A DNA stretch of 64,000 nt, taken from positions 96,834-160,833 of the forward strand of contig JAUCBJ010007030.1 in assembly GCA_032718475.1 (NCBI GenBank). The letters run 5' to 3'. Each line of letters opens with the position of its first letter. Positions within the stretch are counted from its first letter, which is position 1. The notes beneath the pieces were generated by a model, which ran no database searches, was not told the origin of the DNA, and was given only the letters and a program-made list of their open reading frames with translations. Positions 56,801-63,120 of this stretch are shown here, piece after piece. This stretch comes from Nemertoderma westbladi (Eukaryota > Xenacoelomorpha > Nemertodermatida > Nemertodermatidae). Position numbers and translations under genes: made by a program.

Positions 56801-59800
56801 GGTTTGCTCTCTCAATTGCCCCTCTAACTGTTTCCGCTCTGCTGCCGCCTTTTCTATTTTATACGCCACGCGTTCACTCTCTCGCACCCTTCTTTCTTTT
56901 GCGGAGGATGTAGCAGACTTATCGGTTGCGACGGACTCCCGTCGCCCCTCCGTCCTACTAACTTTCCCCCGCTTCCCGGAACTTCCTCCGACCGACGAGA
57001 CCGAATCCTCGGAGTTAACCTCGGATTCGCCCTCCCCAGGTCTCTTCCAACCCACTAACTTAACTTCCCTGGCATCGACTAAGTATGGCCCTATGTACAC
57101 TACACTAGGTTCCATACCCCCACATTCCCATAGTTCAATCAGTTCGTTGGCAACTCCCCTCGCCCTCTCCTCGGCTAGTTCTCTCTGCCCAGAACACACT
57201 AGGTGATCAAAGTATCTGTTCGACTCACCTAGTCCTTTCCTCAGTCTCACCTCGTCTATCTTCGCCCCTCCTTTGGCCTCTCTCAGTTGCTCCTGGGTCG
57301 CGAGGTAGGCCCGTCGAAGTCGATCAGAAACCCCGACGTCCTCGTCGCCGACCTCTCTTCCGTCTCTCCGGGTCCGACGTCGTACCGACGGCCCCACCGT
57401 CGCCGTTCCGGTGGACCGTTCGTCGTCCTCGGCCTGTGGCTGGCCGGTGACATCGGTATGTCGACCCTCGCTCCGCGTCGACTCGTCTTTCTCTTCTCCT
57501 CCCTTCTCGTCTCCTTCCCTCGACTCGCTCTCCGGTTGTAGACGACCCCCCACATCTTGGTTCGCCGGGTTGCTCGTTGTCGACGTGGCGTCAACCTGCG
57601 TCGACGTGGTCGGCGTAGCATCGACTGGCGTCGTGGGTTCGTATCGTCTCGCCGTGGCCTCGCGGATCGTTAGATCGTCGTCCGGGGTCCACGGCGGTGT
57701 CGTTCCTCTCTCTCGACTCATCTTCGTCTTTGGTCCGTATCTGGCAGTTACAGTTCGGCAGGCCTAGAGTTGGGACTTTAGGCCTTGGGTAGTTAGGACT
57801 GTGACGGGATCCGAGAGGATCCCGGTTTATCCGGTGTTGGTTACGTACGCGTCAGCCGCACCGTGTGATGGAAAAGGTAATAAGTTTGTTGCTCCAGCAT
57901 TACTGATAAAGTATAATATAGTTGATAGCACATAAGACTGAGATAACAGATAACACGGTAATATACTATGGGTGACGGCGGTGACGGTCCTAACTGTCAC
58001 CGTACTACCTGACTGTACTGACAGACTGAGATGACTGAACCTGATATGATTACAGGTTACTGGTTATATTGCACGGTGGCCTTATTGCTACTCAATCGAT
58101 GCCTTTCCCCCCTCTGATTGGTTGATACCCTTGTTGGCACCCCGTGGAGTGTTCCCGTTCACTCCTCCTGTTCTCTCTGGGTTAGGGGTTTGGCCCCTGA
58201 CCCCTATTGTGTGTGTCTCCTTTGGGGCCTATTGTCCCCGTTTACTGGGCTGACACGAGGTTGATTGGTAATCAACCTCGTGCTCCCAATATTGCTTAAT
58301 GGCTCACTCTATGGGTTTGTGTTAGCGGAATTGGATAAGCTAACATGTTACGCAATATATCCTGTAATTAATATCAAATATGGGGGGTGGGGGTAACACG
58401 AATCACTAGTTTGATGGGTGGGGGGGGTATCAGGAATGTGTGTGTGGGGGGGTAACAGAAATCACGACACTACATGCTTACAAATTACCGACTTTCCCTT
58501 ATAGGGTGTGGTCAAGATCTCACCTCAACATATGGTTATCTTACATCTGTAAACTTTCCAAATAACTATAATAATAACGAAGTATGCTGGTACCACATCA
58601 CAATTCCCACAGGAAACCAAGTTCGAGTAGATTTCCTAGCGTTTCACACCGAAGACTTTGATAAACTATATGTAAGTGTTGATAAACTATATGTAAGTGT
58701 TGATAAACTATATGTAAGTGTTGATAAACTATATGTAAGTGTTGATACACTATATGTAAGTGTTGATAAACTATATGTAAGTGTAGATAAACTATATGTA
58801 AGTGTTGATAAACTATATGTAAGTGTAGATAAACTATATGTAAGTATTGATATAATATCTGAAGCATTCATAAACTATATGTTTAAGTGTAGGTAAACTA
58901 TATGTAAGTATTGATAAACTATATGTAAATATTGATAAACTATATGTAAGTATTGATAAACTATACACCATGTCCTGGAATATAGTGTCTTTATTCTGGT
59001 ACATGCCTAGGCCCACCCCCCCCCCCCCCCCCAAATTTTTCTACAAGTCTTAATGAGATTGCATGAAATTTGAAACAGAGATAATTTCACCTCCCTCCTC
59101 CTCCCTGGGTGAGCCAGAATTTTTATTTTTGCTTTCGTTCTTTAGCTACAAGCGTTTAAAAATGTGTCTCCGTCGATATTGCACCAGTTACAGCACAGCT
59201 ATTTGTCAACGTTATATTGATTTGTAGAAAGCCGACCATGAAAGGATCCCACATATGCAAAAATGTTTGAATTTGGATGGGAAATAGTTGTTGCCAAGCC
59301 ACTTATGAGATAAACAAAATGTTTCTGAATGTTAAGCATTTTTATTAAATTGAATAAGTGGCCAGCATCGCAAGTAAATACATGCAACATTCGAATGCCC
59401 TGCCCATATCTCAGCTATTTCCCAACCAAATTTAAATATTTGTGCCTATTTGGAATCCTTGCACGGCCAGCTTTCAAGCAGTACCCACAAATCATATCGA
59501 CAGAGACACCTTTTTTAAACGCTTGTAGCTAAAGAACGAAAGCAAAATAAAAATTATGGCTCACCCACTAAGGAGGAGGGTGATGAAACTAACTATGATT
59601 CAAATTTCATGCAATCTCATTATGATTTGTGGAAAAATTTGTGGGGGGGGGGGGTCCATGTACCAGAATAACGACACTATAATCCAGGACATGGTGTAAT
59701 GGTGTACAACTGGCGACGAAGTAGTGTATGTAAGTGTTTATCAACTATATGTAAGTAATAACCAAAATGGGAATCAATTAACACCCCGGCTTGTAAGCAC

Positions 59801-62722
59801 CCCAAAGGTCAACTTACAAGCAGGGAGCCTTGCCAATAGGACCAAATTCATATCACCGCGCAATCTACCGTATATTAGTGTTAAGCCATTGTTTAGTGTA
59901 TATTATTTATTGGTACAGTTCATTGTAACCAACCTACAAAGTAGCAGAACACCTGCCCTGAAACACCATTGGTCAGGGCAGATTCCATTAGCTTTCTCTC
60001 AATCTACCTGTAGGTAATACGAACTGTAACTGCAATTCATAGTTCAGTACACAGGCATCTCACATCCCGAGAGGGTGCTTTAGTTTAATGGTATCTGATA
60101 TCTTACTGACAGTGTTTCATCATAGACCCAGAGTTCTTTGTGCAATGACATCGGATTATACTGGTAACTGTTTACTACCTATGTTATATCATATTATACA
60201 TGGAAGCCCCCGTCAATCTGACGGTCAGTCGTTCAATATGACCCCCCGTGGTTTTTTTTGTAAAACGGTTTTCCAAAATATTGGGAAGTTTTCGAGTTAT
60301 AGCACCATTTTTTAACTCTACTTTTGGCACTTTTTTGAGACGTTTTTTGAAAATTACATTTCATGAAATATGATTTGTAACATCTCTATTTTTGATATCA
60401 CCGGTTTTTTGGTGTTTGCAATTAGATGGAATTCATATAAATGAATTTATAAATTTTAAATTTGTTTTTTTCATGCGGTGCCAAATTTTGGTGCCAACAC
60501 CAAATTTTGAAATATGTCAATTTTGCAAATTGTTTGTTTGAACCTGTTTTTTGCGGAATAGGAGTTTTTCGGGGTTCTGGTTTCGATGGAGTATATACGA
60601 GTTGCACCAGGCTTATCAAACTTGTATTGCAGTGCAAAATTTGATGCCAGCACGAAATTTTTAAAATCCATTCAAAAGTTCAATTGCTTGTGACAACTTA
60701 TTTCTTACATTTTAGAGGTTTATGGCGGTTCTGAATTCAATGGAATAAGTAATTATCTAATTAGACATCTCAAACTTATATTTTTCGGAAGTGGGTGCAA
60801 AATTTGGTTCTAGCACCAAATTTTGAAAACCATCAAATATATCAATTGAAGTAAAAATTGCAAAAGGGTTCAATATGACCCCCTTCCTCTGGTATTTATT
60901 TGTAGGGTTAAACTGACCTCTGCTAACAAACCAGCCGCCTGTTTACTCTAAGATCTAGTGAACTACAGCACTTCAAAAAGAACATCAGAGCAGAGGGATC
61001 CATGGCGCGGAGCAGAATGGGCAGCCGTAGACCGACGCTGGTTGCAACACGGACTCCATCAGTCACCAATAGCGTCAAAGAGTTGCTGCTCGAGGGTGTG
61101 GCAGGAATTAAAGCATCTGGAGGAACGACCCAGGAAGAAACAATCCTGGGGGTCACGGTCCACCAGGACGGAGAGGCGTGGGAAGTCAGGTCCAGCAAAT
61201 ACGACGATATGCCACTACCGGATGAGATGACCCATACAAACGTCCGGTGGAAGTAAACCCCGAGGACTCTGTCATTGGCAGGTTCAGGCAAGGCCAATGG
61301 TGCATGTAGTGGTTTATCTCTGAAACCCATTGCGCCATCTATAGTAAGACAGGTGCAAATATAAGCGTGAGGTATGTATTGGATGGCTCTGTGGGAATTA
61401 GAGGAGTGAGAGCAGAGAAAACTGGAACGAGAGCGTGAGGATGAAGAAAATAAACAGAGAGAGCGCGAGGATAAACAGAGAGAATTAATGGAAAGCGAGA
61501 AAGAGAGCACGTGAGAGTGAGGAAACCTGTAGGGGACTTCGTAAAAGGTTAATAACATAAAAAAAATACCCAAACAAAATCCTGATTAAAACTTAAGTAG
61601 CCAAAATAATTTCAGGGTTACTCAACAAGCTCTTCCATAAATGTTAATTTTTGAATGACCATAAACTTTTAGAGAAACTACAAATAAATTTAAGGTGCAC
61701 TTAGTAACATAAAATTTAGATAGTTAAAATGCTCAAATTTTATCTAAGTGACTTTAGAAGAAGCAATCACTTACCAGGATAGTTGGTTTTGATTTATTTT
61801 TATAGAATTTGTTGATTAACTTGTTTTGACTTTTTTCATTTGTAGTAAAATAATAAATGTAATAGTTTATTTAATCTTTAGTTTGTTCAATCTTTAAGTT
61901 ACTAAAATAGAAATCTCCTGAAGAATGTGCCCCCAGACCAAATAGTCGAATCATTAAGCACTATGATGAAACCTGAAAATACCACATTGAATTGATAAGT
62001 TAAAGTGACTTTGGGGCCTATTATATATAATCAAAGGATGGTTTTTATAACTTGAGTCAAGAAATAAAAACCATACTTTGAAAATACCACATGGCCTTGG
62101 ACCGTGCCTGGCCGCGGAATAAAAACACCCATTAATCAAGTTTCCAGCACTGGGCGAACCATGTCTCAGTAAGCTTTAGCATATAGCTTACTGAGATTAA
62201 ACAGCTTTTGAGAATGAAGACTATTTTGTCACAGGTAGCTTTCTGTAGTAATAAAGCAAGTTGAATGTTTACCTGAATAGCTGTCTGCTGCACCTGCGTT
62301 TATCTGACTTTGGCAAACAGCGGAGCATGTCTTATTTTCCATGTACTAAATATGCTTGCTTAGCTGGTGTATGATGTATTATTCATTGCGAAGGACAGTA
62401 GTACAGTACTTCATTTATACAGATATCTATTTATCTACTATCTCTATCTCTATCTCTACTATCTCTATCTCTACTATATCTATTTTTATGAAAACTATAA
62501 TTTTTTTTACCTATTTACACTTTCTGTAGCTTTATAATGGTGACATCGATGCCCATGATAGCAGTAAACAATTAGCTATAGTAAAAGGAGACCGGAATGG
62601 AATTGTGGAAGTTTATAAACGCTCTGATCCCGGATTTAATAAAATTAGCATCCGTTTCGTATCCAATAGCAATGGAGCTACAGGACCAGGGTTTTTTTTG
62701 ACCTATCGACCTTATGTTTCTG
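42374..62722 (+). CDS. secreted CUB-domain protein gene, five exons seen, continues past the last one
   Basis: Joined exons 42374-42437, 45861-46042, 46172-46343, 58505-58671 and 62530-62722 give about 259 residues: a signal peptide and two CUB domains. All introns are GT/AG with phases 1-0-1-0-1, so each CUB is encoded by two exons between phase-1 introns. Each CUB keeps one cysteine pair (VCNEED/NNYCGYY; RCGQDL/EVCWYH), and the second pair is absent. The Ca-binding CUB pattern is present in CUB1 (TE, YDF, then SDASIGKYGF). In CUB2 the last Asp is Asn (SNSNGATGPGF). CUB proteins act outside the cell in binding and protease complexes; the specific role is unknown. The last exon ends in phase 1 at a good donor, so further exons must follow beyond 62722. 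Intron 3 is 12.2 kb and full of transposons. Confidence 0.8.
42698..42716. repeat. poly-C tract in intron 1
   Basis: C homopolymer after ACACA. The rest of 42438-43060 shows nothing else. Confidence 0.6.
43685..45468 (+). mobile_element. family A non-LTR element in CUB intron 1, RT core intact
   Basis: The frame 43724-45283 runs from SPADRINGWKAHFEKLLNND through NRASGVDGVPPKVFK, FRGISLFSIAAKLYN, LAVIFVGFFKAFDSV and LQGDTLAPFLF to YLTDLYFADDL (motif C intact). It goes on through FINSRKTNILTVNFES, VPVLLYGSPYWALT and MLRRVHCVKYNAHISNQ. Motif A has Gly for Asp (FVGFF instead of FVDFF), so the catalytic triad is still broken. A ~25-base deletion at 45241 shifts the frame before the GHCFRRED block. 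The copy ends CATGCCGATCCTAGTAGTAG at 45468. 5'-truncated in the pre-RT region. Confidence 0.85.
45469..45860. other. end of intron 1
   Basis: AT-rich, ends in the exon 2 acceptor. Nothing else seen. Confidence 0.5.
45861..46042 (+). CDS. CUB gene exon 2: first half of CUB1
   Basis: Acceptor TTTACATTGCAG, then V-CNEEDHTAYTAFSG, VVSKNHPNNYANNYCGYYKI, QTDFTEYNTENNYDFVY, donor GTGAGT. Typical N-terminal half of a CUB (GxxxSxxxPxxYxxNxxC). Confidence 0.85.
46172..46343 (+). CDS. CUB gene exon 3: second half of CUB1
   Basis: Acceptor TTTATACAG, then VYDGPVSPATQIKKFTGNLP, LTFKLTSDASIGKYGFKFNY, donor GTGAGT after CCA-A. The VYDG and SD...G..GF landmarks are those of CUB. Confidence 0.85.
46440..46640 (-). 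mobile_element. tRNA-derived SINE with GGGGTCGATAAAATGAGTACC core
   Basis: On the minus strand: a tRNA-like head with B box GTAGGTTCGAGCCC, then CTTTCATCTGCTGGGGTCGA and AAAATGAGTACCAGTTGA, then a CG-rich tail. The core resembles a conserved SINE domain found in molluscs and some other invertebrates. Head to head with the next SINE. Confidence 0.65.
46655..46936 (+). mobile_element. tRNA-derived SINE, plus strand
   Basis: A box TTGGTGTAGTGG (46665-46676) and B box GGGTTCGATCC (46708-46718) at tRNA spacing. A body (GGACCAGTCAGGGCGCATC, GGAGTTTCCTCTGGGGAGC) and a TTACTTT-type tail ending near 46936 follow. Confidence 0.75.
46937..48433. other. intron 3 spacer; one 70-bp direct repeat
   Basis: TCTATCATTGAGTCTATG-CAATTTTCGTGTTATGGGGC appears near 47488 and again near 48168. 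A hairpin AGTTAAG...CTTAACT lies at 47723-47751. No exon seen. Confidence 0.5.
48434..48442. repeat. target-site duplication TTGTTCCTA, left copy
   Basis: Matches TTGTTCCTA at 51094-51102 on the other side of the family A element. Confidence 0.75.
48443..51093 (-). mobile_element. family A non-LTR element with both ends, internally deleted
   Basis: Read on the minus strand it starts GGCAGGTCAGGTCAGGTATT, has a leader with a short frame (MDYISNAEVRPLEASGITGH, LSPDRLPVSPPTGERAANN), then endonuclease remnants (LSAVGIQEHRKQTGHTGE, NGGIGLLINPTTHEALDKID). At about 49850 it jumps into the RT (KLIYPIIVDMYRT onwards), which is full of frame shifts. The C-terminal domain (FAGHCFRREDQPVHN, MGDRELWRRNFVNKPAQHS) ends in GATCCTAGTAGTAGTAGTAG. 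The 9-bp duplication TTGTTCCTA flanks it, so both termini are real. It lies antisense in intron 3 of the CUB gene. Confidence 0.85.
51094..51102. repeat. target-site duplication TTGTTCCTA, right copy
   Basis: Partner of 48434-48442. Confidence 0.75.
51103..51544. other. spacer with a CGTTTATTGTTTT word
   Basis: ATCGTTTATTGTTTTG and GTAACCTGCTCATTTCT near 51190-51260 recall the centre of the foldback at 20655-20849. No gene. Confidence 0.4.
51550..52095 (-). repeat. 3' LTR (in element orientation), 546 bp
   Basis: TG...CA ends; partner of 57800-58345 with no difference found by eye. Confidence 0.9.
52096..52104 (-). promoter_or_regulatory. polypurine tract
   Basis: On the minus strand GGGGGGGAG lies directly before the LTR start TGTTAGC, the expected place for plus-strand priming. 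Confidence 0.6.
52105..53872 (-). repeat. non-coding interior of the LTR element: nested minisatellites
   Basis: Includes repeated ACTCTACTAACTCT and GGCACCCTATGTGCCC blocks (52500-53060), a 33-36 bp CTAGCGGTACTTACGTACC repeat (53205-53405), and about ten 38-bp units CTTCTACTAACGGTACTACA... (53405-53775). A TAAC run follows at 53780-53826. All lie between the gag stop and the polypurine tract. No pol remnants. Confidence 0.75.
53873..57721 (-). CDS. Gag-like protein of the LTR element, CCHC zinc knuckle, 1282 residues
   Basis: One uninterrupted frame. The N-terminal 130 residues are T/D/E-rich. A central charged segment with coiled-coil character follows (KIEKAAAERKQLEGQLREQT, then EHRDREHIGIIMGRIESEPA). 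Next come a poly-Gly stretch (C-run at 56454-56473), an Asn-rich region and two sets of internal repeats (GLVGHVV.RQE; about 42-residue GGWGG.TGAPPHKISGERGG units). Near the end CQLHRDGTHKTRSCKYW and LCHRCVVKGHRSGECW (about 54265-54420) form a CCHC knuckle preceded by a Cys/His cluster, the order seen in BEL/Pao-type Gags. That affiliation is inferred. The protein would package element RNA in the cytoplasm. No protease follows. Confidence 0.75.
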   Translation of the reverse strand: MSRERGTTPPWTPDDDLTIREATARRYEPTTPVDATPTTSTQVDATSTTSNPANQDVGGRLQPESESREGDEKGGEEKDESTRSEGRHTDVTGQPQAEDDERSTGTATVGPSVRRRTRRDGREVGDEDVGVSDRLRRAYLATQEQLREAKGGAKIDEVRLRKGLGESNRYFDHLVCSGQRELAEERARGVANELIELWECGGMEPSVVYIGPYLVDAREVKLVGWKRPGEGESEVNSEDSVSSVGGSSGKRGKVSRTEGRRESVATDKSATSSAKERRVRESERVAYKIEKAAAERKQLEGQLREQTALLELVREDRERAEEHRDREHIGIIMGRIESEPARWYGMLAREFRVCRERELKQERERDLLLVRLALLAQYRAKLKRRRLELARLEISESEPPLTGTGRENQNWCSRTGGGGGGGGNSSTLGNANINSTVVDNPNPFITGNNILPGSSNLNLNTNILNNNFNSNPQNNSDNNLSLENSSDLSNLNNLNNNPVSNSNNLIDLTNNIGNGVINMSVSDVHNSADEGLVGHVVSRQEVAGLSQPDGGLVGHVVGRQEAAGLSQPEVGLVGHSVVEREAGVNRPSRSRDSASTREGCRDEVRDIEVRCGGWGGATGAPPHKISGERGGAENAPQEGCRSVVRGSEVRSGGWGGGATGAPPHKISGERGGAENAPQEGCRSIVRNSEVRSGGWGGGLRAPHRERLVEREGGAESVPQPSADNARAESGKPQHPATEGNRGIASIPSGVRSSRERQVDVARGQAKRRARSEEGRRTVEFNREVDERPHEPEYYTEKRRRGDSRKGVATNDRSARTDNGPSIVEMESGSQWGRTSGDCRRPGETHRTPREGYRRYQYKVENRRGDRREASRRDIAADRECSSRGEIRDSRRINFGSEGHMQTAGHTVGLTAHTIIGHAGRDRVGDGVARTTGLNPEVAEYIPVGRREVGRPISVQQHDYNTQGHNIYPGEGGVIGDRCMGPNVLTSTPVPNIPAGGGQGNIPPSQYRQYTPIGARISNSLDESRSCGQSPPHAAIQGTTSPQLAGSRATPWQGQKENNTVNKNNPNIPSRPNLDNQNIKSVHINLSAIREGLYRKRYNPGFQCQLHRDGTHKTRSCKYWQALPKRDRVAYTDANGLCHRCVVKGHRSGECWKGRGYERTKPGAEKPISKHKGVGKVEGGVLHTHAGRTQCEGALHGQTPRVPRNERGSSRALMPAHIRRGRPAKVAPKRVWRRVRGRIGGQQECAYWKKGHVRVFSRPKFWTEGGGNEGETPFPRTKYKIII
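57800..58345 (-). repeat. 5' LTR (in element orientation), 546 bp
   Basis: Partner of 51550-52095. Confidence 0.9.
58505..58671 (+). CDS. CUB gene exon 4: first half of CUB2
   Basis: Acceptor CCCTTATAG, then R-CGQDLTSTYGYLTSVNFP, NNYNNNEVCWYHITIPTG, FLAFHTEDFDKLY, donor GTAAGT at 58672. The end of this exon and its donor are amplified as a minisatellite just downstream. Confidence 0.85.
58672..58964 (+). repeat. 21-bp minisatellite made of the exon 4 end plus splice donor
   Basis: The unit GTAAGTGTTGATAAACTATAT repeats about 12 times. Its last 12 bases are the exon 4 end (GAT AAA CTA TAT) and its first six the donor. GTAAGT occurs at 58672, 58693, 58714, 58735, 58756, 58777, 58798, 58819, 58840, 58904 and 58946. 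The first nine are in one open frame (VSVDKLY per unit). Two stray copies also lie near 59726 and 59748, beyond the inserted TIR element. Confidence 0.9.
58966..59696. mobile_element. 731-bp long-TIR element flanked by TA
   Basis: CACCATGTCCTGGAATATAG... and its inverse ...TATAATCCAGGACATGGTG are arms of about 240 bp each, including C/G runs, TTTAGCTACAAGCGTTTAAA and TGGGTGAGCCA. TA sits on both sides (58964-58965, 59697-59698), as for Tc1/mariner-group insertions. No transposase. It split the splice-donor minisatellite. Other copies: 9906-10331 and 26664-26998. Confidence 0.8.
59765..60440. other. intron 4 spacer
   Basis: No recognisable element or exon. Confidence 0.45.
60441..60880. repeat. 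three diverged ~160-bp repeats (GCACCAAATTTTG type)
   Basis: Blocks with GTGCCAAATTTTGGTGCCAA, GTGCAAAATTTGATGCCAGC and GTGCAAAATTTGGTTCTAGC, each followed by AAATTTTGAAA, recur at about 60477, 60630 and 60795. TTCAATATGACCCCC occurs just outside at 60232 and 60870. Confidence 0.55.
60955..61520 (+). pseudogene. decayed frame with charged C-terminal part, possibly gag-like
   Basis: A frame through FKKNIRAEGSMARSRMGSRR, TNSVKELLLEGVAGIKASGG, ILGVTVHQDGEAWEV and MPLPDEMTHTNVRWK stops near 61256. A broken E/R-rich segment follows (KLEREREDEENKQRERED, QRELMESEKEST). The order of a folded part then a charged coil recalls transposon Gag-like proteins, but no zinc knuckle is present and I cannot name the family. 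A longer minus-strand frame over the same bases is the antisense shadow. Confidence 0.35.
61561..62529. other. end of intron 4; one hairpin and one microsatellite
   Basis: A perfect 12-bp hairpin TCTCAGTAAGCT / AGCTTACTGAGA at 62164-62196, and a TCTCTATC/TCTACTA microsatellite at 62425-62485 ahead of the exon 5 acceptor. Confidence 0.55.
62530..62722 (+). CDS. CUB gene exon 5: second half of CUB2
   Basis: Acceptor TTTCTGTAG, then LYNGDIDAHDSSKQLAIVKG, KISIRFVSNSNGATGPGFFL, TYRPYVSG, donor GTAAGT at 62723, phase 1. The reading frame matches exon 4 without a break (DFDKLY then LYNGD). Confidence 0.85.
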
Positions 62723-62949
62723 GTAAGTGGCTAATTCATATCAATCATTTCTGGGTTGTTGTAGGTTTGGGCTATACAACCAAGGTTGAACACTCGCACC
62801 ATCAACATTCTTCCCACCTTCAATTCGCATACCCCTCCCCCAGTAGCTGTAGATTGTACTTTGTACAGGACCTCTTCCCTTTCTGCTGACAGTTGAACTG
62901 TAACAGCTGCCTGACTCTGATCTATATCTCTGTATATCGTGATATTGGC

Positions 62950-63120
62950 TGGTATTCAGAATAACTAGTAGTTAGTACTTACTAGGGAAATTGTAGTAAC
63001 TACTAGGGGTTCGTATTCAGAAAAGCAAAGTCTTTCTACTAACAAGTAATTACTAGGTAGTAGTTACTTCCTAGTAACTACTACCTATTAATTACTTGCG
63101 TTTGATATTCAGAAAGTTAA
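62950..63120. mobile_element. palindromic MITE-like unit (TATTCAGAA ends)
   Basis: AAGTAATTACTAGGTAGTAG and its near-perfect complement form a stem of about 24 bp centred at 63070; the inner 15 bp (63054-63068 / 63073-63087) are perfect with loop TCCT. TATTCAGAA occurs at 62954, 63014 and 63109 around it. Confidence 0.6.

Larger units (their letters stand above)
51545..58350 (-). mobile_element. gag-only LTR retrotransposon with 546-bp LTRs and TGTTA target duplication
   Basis: Two 546-bp direct repeats (51550-52095, 57800-58345), beginning TGTGACGG and ending TAACA, flank a 5.7-kb interior; they look identical over their whole length. TGTTA occurs at 51545-51549 and 58346-58350 as a 5-bp target duplication. 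The only long frame is on the minus strand and is gag-like; there is no protease, RT, RNase H or integrase. The element therefore depends on enzymes supplied elsewhere (TR-GAG-like). The sequence next to the 5' LTR, GTCCTAACTACCC, does not begin TGG as a usual primer-binding site would. It sits antisense in intron 3 of the CUB gene. Confidence 0.85.

Noticed and set aside
56316-57206. 296-codon plus-strand open frame and its neighbours
   Set aside because: Antisense of the long gag-like frame; composition mirrors the R/E-rich gag region.
58598-58871. minus-strand frames of repeated YSLSTLT / HIVYQHL
   Set aside because: Translations of the 21-bp splice-donor minisatellite on the wrong strand.
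60923-61573. 216-codon minus-strand open frame
   Set aside because: Ser/Leu-rich antisense shadow of the charged plus-strand frame at 60955-61520; no domain.
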